Assembly (NCBI GenBank): GCA_046497505.1
Contig: JAWOFN010000072.1
Coordinates: forward strand, 1 to 21,648
Direction: 5' to 3'
DNA length: 21,648 nt
Origin: JAWOFN01 sp046497505 [NCBI: bacterium]
GTDB lineage: Bacteria > Blakebacterota > Blakebacteria > Blakebacterales
The position numbers and the translations under genes are program-made. Numbering within the stretch: the first letter of the stretch is position 1; every line of letters begins with the position of its first letter. Below are positions 7,890-13,345 of this stretch, piece after piece. The notes under the pieces were generated by a model. It had not been told where the DNA came from, made no database searches, and saw nothing but the letters and a program-made list of their open reading frames with translations.

Positions 7890-9002
7890 TCAGAAGGTCC
7901 GGCTCAGAGCCGGATCCTCATGGAATGTGCGCACTTCCAGCTCCCACGACCGCTCCCGCGCGGCCTCCCCGAGTGTCTCCGCCAGGCGCTCGACCCCCGG
8001 CTGTTCCGAAGCCCGATGACCCGGGTCGACGCAGACCATCCGGCCGGTGTGCTCCAGCAGGTCGTGATACTTCAGGTCCCCCCCCACGAAGAGCTCGGCA
8101 CCCCGAGCATGGGCAGGGGCGATGAGTCCGCTCGCGCTCCCGCCGGCCACCGCGACCGTCCCCACCTCACCACCTTCGGGCCCGGTCACACCCAGGGGCA
8201 CCCAGAGCAGTGCCTCCTTCAATCTGTTCAGGGCCTCTTCCAGGGGCAGAGGACGCTGCCAGTGTCCGATCACCCCCATACCGAGGGGGTCACCCTGCCG
8301 ATGTGATTCGAAGAGGTCATAGGCCGCTTCGTCGTAGGGGTGTGCCTCGAAGAGCGCCTCGAGCACCCTGTCGATGTGCCCCTCCTCCACCCGCATCTCC
8401 AGGCGTTCCTCGGTCGCCTCTTCCAGCCGGTCCACCTCTCCTGCCATCGGTTCGGCCCCTTCCTGGGGTCGGTACGTCCCTCTGCCGCTCGCCGTGAAGC
8501 TGCATTCGGTGTAATCGCCGATCTCCCCGGCCCCGGCGGCTGCGAGGGCGTTCCGGACCGCCTCGAGATGTCCGCCGGGCACGAAGGTCACCAGCTTGTA
8601 GAACCCGGCCTCGCCATCCGGTGCCAGGATCCGCTGCCCCTCCAGTCCGATCAGGTCGGCGAGGGCGCCGCTCACACCGTCCAGGTGCCGGTCCGCACAG
8701 GTGTGGGATGCCAGCAGGCCGATCTCGGAGGCGAGCAGGCCGGCGGTCATCCGACCGATCCGGTCATCCGGGTCGAGGCCGCGGATGTGCGGGAAGTAGA
8801 GGGGATGATGGGTGAGGAGGAGCTGCGCGTCCCAGGAGCGGGCTTCCTCCAGGGCGGCTTCCGAGGGGTCCAGAGCGACCAGACAGCGGGAGATGGGGCG
8901 CGTGCCCCGGACCTGCCAGCCGCTGTTGTCCCAATCGTAGGCCGTGTGGAAGGGGTATCGGGAATCCAGCGTTCCGTACACCTCCGCCGGCCCGGGGATC
9001 AT
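7890..9002 (-). CDS. Nif3-like dinuclear metal centre protein
   Basis: A 370-residue Nif3/DUF34 family protein, which forms hexameric toroids with a two-metal site in each subunit. Biochemical role is unsettled; some members act as GTP cyclohydrolase-like enzymes. Seen here: DWDNSGWQV (23-31), metal ligands in LLLTHHPLYF (His65, His66), HTCADRHLDG (His100, Asp104) and DPGHRASE (His329, Glu333). A central inserted YqfO/CutA-like domain spans about 135-235 (YKLVTFVPGGHLEAV to HPYDEAAYD). The frame is open to 9050, but codons above 9002 lie inside a terminator hairpin. The ATG at 9002 has GGGGGA nine bases upstream and starts the conserved domain. Confidence 0.9.
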   Translation of the reverse strand: MIPGPAEVYGTLDSRYPFHTAYDWDNSGWQVRGTRPISRCLVALDPSEAALEEARSWDAQLLLTHHPLYFPHIRGLDPDDRIGRMTAGLLASEIGLLASHTCADRHLDGVSGALADLIGLEGQRILAPDGEAGFYKLVTFVPGGHLEAVRNALAAAGAGEIGDYTECSFTASGRGTYRPQEGAEPMAGEVDRLEEATEERLEMRVEEGHIDRVLEALFEAHPYDEAAYDLFESHRQGDPLGMGVIGHWQRPLPLEEALNRLKEALLWVPLGVTGPEGGEVGTVAVAGGSASGLIAPAHARGAELFVGGDLKYHDLLEHTGRMVCVDPGHRASEQPGVERLAETLGEAARERSWELEVRTFHEDPALSRTF

Positions 9003-9024
9003 ATGCGCGAATCCCCCTGAAACG

Positions 9025-9049
9025 AAAAATGCACCCTGTCCCGGGTGCA
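9025..9049 (-). terminator. Intrinsic terminator upstream of nif3
   Basis: On the minus strand TGCACCC (9049-9043), loop GGGACA, GGGTGCA (9036-9030), then TTTTT (9029-9025): a perfect 7-bp GC-rich stem with a U-run. It lies only 22 bases before the nif3 start codon. It either ends the Ppx-side transcript or a small RNA, or acts as an attenuator controlling nif3. Confidence 0.7.
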
Positions 9050-9178
9050 CCTTCCTCGTGCTGCGATGTGGTTCTGAGGAGGTGTGACGGATCGGTTCTT
9101 CATCAAGTCTCGCGCTTGGGTCCCGCTGCTCGACACGCCCCCGGACCGGGCTGCCGGTGAGTCGCCCTCACAGCCTTT
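9025..9178 (-). ncRNA. Possible small RNA or attenuated leader between ppx and nif3
   Basis: About 150 bases with no plausible reading frame. On the minus strand a TTGACA box lies upstream at 9209-9204 and a strong intrinsic terminator ends the segment at 9025. A GC hairpin (9175-9149, with GTGAG paired to CTCAC) would form at the very 5' end. I compared it by eye with 6S RNA, SRP RNA, tmRNA and common riboswitch signatures and saw no match. A nif3 leader controlled by termination is an equally good reading. Confidence 0.3.
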
Positions 9179-9180
9179 TT
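9149..9180 (+). terminator. Terminator-like hairpin facing the plus direction
   Basis: On the plus strand GGCTGCCGGTGAG, loop TCGCC, CTCACAGCC, followed by TTTTT at 9176-9180. The stem has GTGAG/CTCAC and GGCT/AGCC with a small bulge. No plus-strand gene is visible before it, so it would stop antisense transcription or end a plus-strand small RNA. The U-run is absent on the minus side, so it does not terminate ppx. Confidence 0.45.
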
Positions 9181-9209
9181 AATGAGCTATCACAGGGACC
9201 GTTTGTCAA
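9179..9209 (-). promoter_or_regulatory. Candidate sigma-70 promoter in the 3' end of ppx
   Basis: A perfect TTGACA lies at 9209-9204 on the minus strand, inside the last codons of ppx. A weak -10 candidate, CATTAA, is at 9184-9179 with a 19-base spacer. A perfect -35 box in such GC-rich sequence stands out, but the -10 is poor. It would drive the 9178-9025 segment. Confidence 0.3.
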
Positions 9210-10191
9210 CGCCCTGTTCCTCCTCCGGTGGCCAGGGATGTCCCTCCTCCCCGATGGTGCGCAGCAGCCCGTCCATGAGGCCGGTACGCGGAAGCCGCAT
9301 GCTGGGAGAGCCCACACGCACCGCCAGCGCCCGGTAGAGGGCCGCAGCACCGGTGAGCATGGGTGCCCGGTCGGCAGGGATCCGAAGACCTTCCAGGATC
9401 TCGGGCGGTGTCCCGGCAAGCCGCTCGTAGAAGGTATCGAAGGCATCCAGCGGCGCACCGTCCCGGGTGGAATCCGCCGCCGACCACATCCCCCACTGCT
9501 CGGCGAGCAGGTCCAGCATGGCGGCCTGTCCGCCGACGAACACGACCGGCGCACCTTCGGGTGCGTCGTCCAGGATGGCCGAGTCGAGTCTCTCACCGAT
9601 CCGTGCGGCTTCCTGCCCCAGTCCCCGGCGGACTTCCTCCCCCGCCACCCGCTCTGCAAGGAAGGACTCGAACCGTGCGGCCAGGCCCAGGGCGTGACTC
9701 TCCAGGAGGGGTTCCTTCCCCTCCCCCCGGTCGAGGATCAGGTCGAGACTGCCGCCCCCCAGATCGACCACGAGCGGGGGCGCCCCCTCCAGATCCCCCA
9801 GCTCAGCGCGTACGGCGACCAGTACCAGGCGTGCCTCCTCTTCGGAAGAGATGGTCTCGATCCGGATGCCGGCGGCTTCCCGTACCCGTTCTGCGGCCTC
9901 CTCATGATTCGCCGCCCTGCGAAAGGCCTCGGTGGCCACCGAGCGGTAGCGCGTGACGTCCTGGCCGTACATGGCGGAGGCGAAGGCGGCCATGGCCCCC
10001 TTCAGCCTTTCGATGGTCTTCTCCGAGAACCGTCCCGTATCGAACGCGTCGTTGGCCAGCCGCAGGGTCGAACGTCCCGCATCGATCTGCTCGAACTCCC
10101 CCTCCCCGGCGGGCTGAACGATCTGCAGACGCAGACTGTTGGAACCCAGATCGAGGCCCGCCCATACCTTGCTGTTCTTATCCGGTCCCAT
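9190..10191 (-). CDS. Ppx/GppA family phosphatase
   Basis: A 333-residue protein of the exopolyphosphatase / guanosine pentaphosphate phosphohydrolase family (ASKHA fold), which hydrolyses polyphosphate or pppGpp in the cytoplasm. Phosphate-binding motif 1 is GLDLGSNSLRL (12-22) and motif 2 is VVDLGGGSLDL (141-151). Family sequences VATEAFRRAAN and ISSEEEARL lie between them. It is the short, two-domain form without the C-terminal HD extension of E. coli Ppx. The ATG at 10191 is 14 bases inside the end of the MOSC gene. The longer open frame above it is out-of-frame MOSC sequence. Which substrate it prefers cannot be told. Confidence 0.88.
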   Translation of the reverse strand: MGPDKNSKVWAGLDLGSNSLRLQIVQPAGEGEFEQIDAGRSTLRLANDAFDTGRFSEKTIERLKGAMAAFASAMYGQDVTRYRSVATEAFRRAANHEEAAERVREAAGIRIETISSEEEARLVLVAVRAELGDLEGAPPLVVDLGGGSLDLILDRGEGKEPLLESHALGLAARFESFLAERVAGEEVRRGLGQEAARIGERLDSAILDDAPEGAPVVFVGGQAAMLDLLAEQWGMWSAADSTRDGAPLDAFDTFYERLAGTPPEILEGLRIPADRAPMLTGAAALYRALAVRVGSPSMRLPRTGLMDGLLRTIGEEGHPWPPEEEQGVDKRSL

Positions 10192-10666
10192 CGTCCCCGT
10201 CCGTTGCCGTCTCCACGAAGTGTACCGGCGCCCCGACGTGGATGACGCCCCCCTCCACGATCTCCCCGTAGGCGCCGCCGTGCCAGGCGGGGAAGAGGAG
10301 CTTCTGCAGGCCCGGTACCGCCTCGTCCATGCGTTCACAGGGCTTGAGTTCCCCGTTGATACGGATTCGGCAGCCCCCGACCTGCAGGACCCGTCCCCTG
10401 CTCTTCTTGAGGGGGATGCCGCGGACCAGGAGGTTGGCGCGCCGGACCGAAGGGTCGGCTTGCACATGCAGGCGGCGCATCATCTCGTCCCAGACCTCCT
10501 CCTCCAGGAGTGTGATCTGGCGCCGACCGCCCTGGTCGGCACTGCCGGCCAGGCCCTGCCCCGGCACCAGTTCCCCCTCCTCCACCCGGTCCATGGGACC
10601 ACGGTGGAAGCGCTTCACGTAGATGGCCCTCAGCGTCGCCCGTCCCTTCCTCCCTCCGTCCGCCAT
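10178..10666 (-). CDS. MOSC domain-containing protein
   Basis: A 162-residue stand-alone MOSC domain, a beta-barrel found at the C terminus of molybdenum cofactor sulfurases and in YiiM/mARC-like proteins that handle Moco or reduce N-hydroxylated compounds. Seen here: RRQITLLEEE, the RRANLLVRGI motif (75-84), the conserved Cys110 in NGELKPCERMD and the closing GAYGEIVEGGVIHVGAPV (131-148). The start is ATG one base after the acetyltransferase stop (TGA-G-ATG), and its 3' end overlaps ppx by 14 bases. Given a Mo-cofactor gene (moaA) and a molybdoenzyme elsewhere in the window, a Moco-related role is possible but not proven by proximity. Confidence 0.85.
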   Translation of the reverse strand: MADGGRKGRATLRAIYVKRFHRGPMDRVEEGELVPGQGLAGSADQGGRRQITLLEEEVWDEMMRRLHVQADPSVRRANLLVRGIPLKKSRGRVLQVGGCRIRINGELKPCERMDEAVPGLQKLLFPAWHGGAYGEIVEGGVIHVGAPVHFVETATDGDDGTG

Positions 10667-10667
10667 C

Positions 10668-11156
10668 TCAGACTCCGATCCGATCGCTCCGCCGTTCCAT
10701 CAAGAGCACGTCTCGCCACCGCCCATCGAGCTCACCCAGACGCTCACGGGTTCCGACCTGGCGGAAGCCGCAGCTCCGGTGGAGGGCGACTGAGGCCTCG
10801 TTCTCAGGGAACATGACCGCCTGCAGGGTCCAGATCCCTTCCTCTTCGGACGCGGTGATCAGGGCTCCCAGCAGCTTCTTCCCCACTCCGCGGCCACGGG
10901 CCTCCTGGGCCACGTAGACACTCACCTCGGATACCCCGGCGTACACACATCGCTCTGAGACAGGTGAGAGGGCGGCCCAGCCGACCACCCGGTCGCCCTC
11001 TTCGGCCACCAGCCGGCAGGCCTCCAGGTGCCCATCCGACCAGTCATCCCAGGAAGGGACCTCGGTCTCGAAGGTGGCGTTCCCGGTGGCGATCCCCTCG
11101 GCATAGACCGAGGCGACCCCAGGCCAATCGGCTGCCTGCATCGCTCGGATCCCCAT
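10668..11156 (-). CDS. GNAT family N-acetyltransferase (PAT-like)
   Basis: A 162-residue acetyl-CoA-dependent N-acetyltransferase. The N-terminal IRAMQAADWPGVASVY and TGNATFET segments resemble phosphinothricin/methionine-sulfone-type acetyltransferases (Pat/YncA). The acetyl-CoA pyrophosphate loop is ARGRGVGKKLL (87-97). ASVALHRSCGF (121-131) is the usual motif B end. The substrate is unknown. An ATG at 11162 is only three bases from the GGAGG site; the ATG at 11156 has a nine-base spacing and is preferred. It is followed by the MOSC gene with one base between. Confidence 0.85.
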   Translation of the reverse strand: MGIRAMQAADWPGVASVYAEGIATGNATFETEVPSWDDWSDGHLEACRLVAEEGDRVVGWAALSPVSERCVYAGVSEVSVYVAQEARGRGVGKKLLGALITASEEEGIWTLQAVMFPENEASVALHRSCGFRQVGTRERLGELDGRWRDVLLMERRSDRIGV

Positions 11157-11189
11157 CAACATCGACCTCCGATCGTCCGGGATGACAAC

Positions 11190-11399
11190 TCAGATGAGCG
11201 GGAATCCCCGGAACCCGAAGTGATCCTGGGTCTCCCGGCGGAGGAAGACCAGGACCTGGAAGGCATAGAAGCCGGTCCCCACCAGCAGACCGACCATCTG
11301 GGTCCCCCGGACCTCCGGGGCCGCCCCGCCCAGGGCCAGCACGTCGATGAAGATGCGGAACAGACTCCATGCGGAGAAGGCAAGAACGAGGAGGACCAC
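11190..11399 (-). CDS. Small two-helix membrane protein (5' end probably frameshifted)
   Basis: A 69-residue hypothetical protein with two hydrophobic segments, VLLVLAFSAWSLFRIFIDVL and QMVGLLVGTGFYAFQVLVFL, and a short hydrophilic tail. I do not recognise a family. The only in-frame start is GTG at 11399, with no ribosome site. However, an ATG at 11421-11419 overlaps the lipoprotein stop (ATGA) and encodes MKYFGDL; removing one G from the GGG run at about 11401-11399 would join it to VVLLVLAF and give a 76-residue protein with a coupled start. That corrected form is the more natural gene. It is followed by the acetyltransferase after about 33 bases. Confidence 0.6.
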   Translation of the reverse strand: MVLLVLAFSAWSLFRIFIDVLALGGAAPEVRGTQMVGLLVGTGFYAFQVLVFLRRETQDHFGFRGFPLI

Positions 11400-11417
11400 C
11401 CAGGTCGCCGAAATACT

Positions 11418-12149
11418 TCATCGCCTCCAGGCGTACTCCGCCCGGACCGTCATCATCCCTCCGGGGAACCGTACCTCCTGGATCCGCATGCGGGGGAGTC
11501 CGGTCTCCCGATTCACTATGAGGACCGCTTCACCCGAATCCTGTCCTGAGACCCGGATCCCGAAGCGGAAGCTGCTGCTCCCGCTCTCCTCCCCTTCCAT
11601 ATTGCCGGAGGGAGCCCGGACGTCCACCACCTCCACCCACTCCCGGACGCCCCCCTCCCCGTGGTCGGGAGGTTGGGCCGCGCTCAAACGGGCCAGGTTG
11701 TGGAAGATCCCCATGCGGGTGAGACCGATGACCAGTGCCTCGCGGACATCCTCGGGCCTCTCCACCGACTTCTGGCGATCGCCGGAGCGGGCGATCAGGC
11801 TGTCTCCCCTGATCGCCAGCACCAGATCCATCACCTCTCCGCCGAAACTGCCCTGTGCAGTCAGCAGTGTGTCGGCATCGGTCCGAAGGTCCAGCACGCC
11901 GGTGAGGAAGGCGGTGAAGGCGCCCGAGGACTCGACCGTGTAGGTCATACGGACGGCCTCCATGCCCTCGATGCCCTCTTCCATGAGTCCGAAGGCTTCG
12001 ATGTGGTCATCGGAGGAGAGCGCCGCGAAGAAGGCATCATGGTTGGGGAGCCTGGGAACTTGTTCGCCCCTGCCGCAGGACGTCAGCAGTGCGAGGGAGA
12101 CCACGAGGCCGACCAAGGAGAGCCGGAGTGTGTGTCTGAGATGAGCCAT
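11418..12149 (-). CDS. Predicted lipoprotein of unknown function
   Basis: A 243-residue protein with a type II signal peptide: hydrophobic LRLSLVGLVVSLALL and lipobox TSC, with lipidated Cys25. It should be anchored in a membrane facing the periplasm. The mature part is beta-rich with repeated strand-like segments (VRMTYTVESSGAFTAFLTG, VMDLVLAIRGDSLIARSG, EAVLIVNRETGLPRMRIQEV). That pattern is loosely like LolA/LppX-type lipid-binding folds, but this is only a pattern resemblance. No catalytic motif is visible. It starts 50 bases after the tRNA gene, without a strong ribosome site, and its stop overlaps an ATG (ATGA) for the small membrane protein. Confidence 0.75.
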   Translation of the reverse strand: MAHLRHTLRLSLVGLVVSLALLTSCGRGEQVPRLPNHDAFFAALSSDDHIEAFGLMEEGIEGMEAVRMTYTVESSGAFTAFLTGVLDLRTDADTLLTAQGSFGGEVMDLVLAIRGDSLIARSGDRQKSVERPEDVREALVIGLTRMGIFHNLARLSAAQPPDHGEGGVREWVEVVDVRAPSGNMEGEESGSSSFRFGIRVSGQDSGEAVLIVNRETGLPRMRIQEVRFPGGMMTVRAEYAWRR

Positions 12150-12168
12150 GTGAGGATACTAACCTCGA

Positions 12169-12191
12169 CAGCGGCGTTCCGCCAGCCGCTG
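12169..12191 (-). other. GC-rich hairpin after the tRNA gene
   Basis: A 7-bp perfect inverted repeat (CAGCGGC / GCCGCTG, 9-base loop) lies eight bases downstream of the tRNA 3' end. No T-run follows, so it is not a standard intrinsic terminator. It may be a 3'-trailer structure for tRNA processing, with transcription continuing into the lipoprotein gene. Confidence 0.35.
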
Positions 12192-12198
12192 GAGAAGA

Positions 12199-12275
12199 TG
12201 GTGGGCCCACCAGGGATCGAACCTGGAACCTGCGGATTATGAGTCCGCTGCTCTAACCAGTTGAGCTATAGGCCC
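12199..12275 (-). tRNA. tRNA with anticodon CAU, probably tRNA-Ile2
   Basis: A complete 77-nt cloverleaf with encoded CCA: acceptor GGGCCTA / TGGGCCC, D arm GCTC-AACTGGTTA-GAGC, anticodon stem GCGGA / TCCGC with loop CTCATAA, T arm CCAGG-TTCGATC-CCTGG, discriminator A. The anticodon CAU fits elongator Met or Ile2. Pairs C4-G69 and C5-G68 are the acceptor-stem features used by E. coli TilS to recognise tRNA-Ile2, so Ile (lysidine-modified, reading AUA) is favoured. It is not the initiator: position 1 pairs with 72. Confidence 0.93.
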
Positions 12276-12283
12276 TCGCAGAC

Positions 12284-12289
12284 ATGATA
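12284..12289 (-). promoter_or_regulatory. Candidate -10 box for the tRNA gene
   Basis: TATCAT on the minus strand at 12289-12284, placing a start site at about 12277, two bases before the tRNA 5' end. Seventeen bases upstream is TTCCGA, a weak -35. Spacing to the tRNA is right, but the -35 is poor. Confidence 0.35.
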
Positions 12290-12353
12290 GGACCGCCCCC
12301 GGACTTTCGGAACCGAAGAACTTCCCTCCCGTCAGCTGGCGGAAGTCATGCAC

Positions 12354-12384
12354 TTGATAGCGAGTGCCGAAACCAACGTATCAT
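12354..12384 (+). promoter_or_regulatory. Candidate plus-strand promoter before the zinc-ribbon gene
   Basis: TTGATA at 12354-12359 and TATCAT at 12379-12384 with a 19-base spacer, about 58 bases before the ATG at 12442. The 12276-12441 region is otherwise non-coding and lies between the divergent tRNA and zinc-ribbon genes, so a promoter here is expected. The long spacer lowers confidence. Confidence 0.3.
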
Positions 12385-12441
12385 CGGAAAGACCCGGTTC
12401 GAGGTCGAGCAGTTTCACACCGAAATGCACGAGGGCCTGTT

Positions 12442-12630
12442 ATGCAGCAGCCAGGATTCAGCTTCTCCCGCTGAGAAGACATCACACCGAAGTGCCCCTA
12501 CTGCGAGATGGAACTCAAGGAGGTCTTCGCCCGCTCGAAGGGGGCCGGTTTCATCGAAGGGAGGAACATCGTCTACTTCTGCCCCCACTGCCACAAGGCA
12601 CTGGGATTCGGACAGAGCAGGATGATCTAA
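12442..12630 (+). pseudogene. Small zinc-ribbon protein interrupted by an in-frame TGA
   Basis: The only convincing plus-strand gene. ATG at 12442 has GAGGG seven bases upstream and encodes MQQPGFSFSR; then comes TGA (12472-12474). The same frame continues EDITPKCPYCEMELKEVFAR, then a short Gly-rich turn, NIVYFCPHCHKALGFGQSRM and a final Ile before TAA at 12628-12630. The CPYC and CPHC pairs form a C4 zinc ribbon. Third positions in this frame are mostly G/C, as in real genes here. No ATG/GTG/TTG lies between the TGA and the first Cys pair. The TGA may be a nonsense mutation or base error (CGA or TGG by one change). Selenocysteine is unlikely: no SECIS-like hairpin is obvious. I do not know the function. 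Confidence 0.6.
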
Positions 12631-12723
12631 CGCCGCAGGCGCCGGCCTTGCTTCCACTTCCTCTCCAGGGCCTTGAACTGGGCCTCCTCGACCTTCCCCC
12701 AGAGGTGGATCCGGCCCGGTCAT
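12627..12723 (-). pseudogene. Tiny basic reading frame coupled to the CAP gene, needs a one-base shift
   Basis: Directly after the CAP-protein stop the same frame reads PGRIHLWGKVEEAQFKALER and then KWKQGRRLRR before TAG (12629-12627). Nearly every codon ends in G or C, like coding sequence here, and the peptide is an amphipathic basic helix. An ATG (12723-12721) overlaps the CAP stop as ATGA but is in another frame; removing one G from the GGG run just after it would give MTGRIHLWGK and a 32-residue product. Its stop overlaps the convergent zinc-ribbon stop. The function is unknown. It could also be the lost tail of a longer protein. Confidence 0.4.
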
Positions 12724-13238
12724 GGTGAGGGATGACACCCGTCCGGGGTGGTCTGGATGGCTCCCTCCGTGGCGGCGAGCACTACGCACCAGCAGGTACC
12801 CGACGACCCGGTTCCCCCCTCCGCCCGCCCCACCCCGATGTGCTGGACCGCGGGACTGCGGAGGAACTGGGCCTGGGTCGGTTCGGCCAGCCATCCGGCC
12901 ACGATGTCCTCGCCGGTCCCGGGTCCCGCCGCGACGACCTCGAGGACGGTCGTCGGGGTATAGCCCTCGGCGCTCACGCGATCCACGGCGGTGGATCCGT
13001 CACTCCCCGTGTGGCCCACGAAGAGACTGTCCGCCATGTTCTGGGCATGCCCCTGGGCCGCGTCCACCAGGCGGACATCCACCCGGAGGATCCCCAGGCC
13101 GTTGGCCTGCCGCTCCTGGTTGACGGCGTCCATGACCGCCTGCAGTTCGGTCTGCCCGCACTGCACGCTCTCCGTGCCGCTGTCCTCGCATGCAGAGAGC
13201 CCGAGCGTAAACACACAAAGGGCCATGGCACCGCTCAT
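12720..13238 (-). CDS. CAP-domain (SCP/PR1-like) lipoprotein
   Basis: A 172-residue extracytoplasmic protein with a lipoprotein signal (MALCVFTLGLSAC, Cys17) and a CAP domain. Seen here: MDAVNQERQANGLGIL (36-51), His64 in AQGHAQNMAD, His76 in FVGHTGSDGST, Glu100 in TVLEVVAAG and QHIGVGRA near the end. These match the CAP-cavity His/Glu set, but the usual SPGHR motif is replaced by EPTQ, so one cavity ligand differs. Role in bacteria is generally unknown. The frame is open to 13322, but the segment above 13238 does not look coding; ATG at 13238 sits just before the signal peptide, though without a strong ribosome site. A TATCAT (13298-13293, minus) may be its -10 box. Confidence 0.78.
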   Translation of the reverse strand: MSGAMALCVFTLGLSACEDSGTESVQCGQTELQAVMDAVNQERQANGLGILRVDVRLVDAAQGHAQNMADSLFVGHTGSDGSTAVDRVSAEGYTPTTVLEVVAAGPGTGEDIVAGWLAEPTQAQFLRSPAVQHIGVGRAEGGTGSSGTCWCVVLAATEGAIQTTPDGCHPSP

Positions 13239-13345
13239 CCGGATCGACGTAGCCGGTCCTTTCCAGGGGGTCAGGATACGACCTGCCCGCAGATGATACC
13301 AGCACGAGGCGCAGAACCCCAATCTTCCTGCGGTCCCCCCTCGGG

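Noticed and set aside
11044-11421. Minus-strand 125-codon frame starting at the ATGA overlap
   Set aside because: Only the first seven codons look real; the rest is Gly/Pro/Arg-rich shadow, while the membrane protein lies in the neighbouring frame.
12472-12474. Selenocysteine reading of the zinc-ribbon TGA
   Set aside because: No SECIS-like hairpin is evident just after the TGA, and the position is not in a redox motif.
12415-12495. Short direct repeat TCACACCGAARTGC before the zinc ribbon
   Set aside because: Only 14 bases with one mismatch and two copies; it is not enough for a repeat element.
12415-12894. Minus-strand 159-codon frame across the CAP end and zinc ribbon
   Set aside because: Its codons lack the third-position G/C bias seen in the other frame of the same stretch, and it overlaps the CAP domain out of frame.
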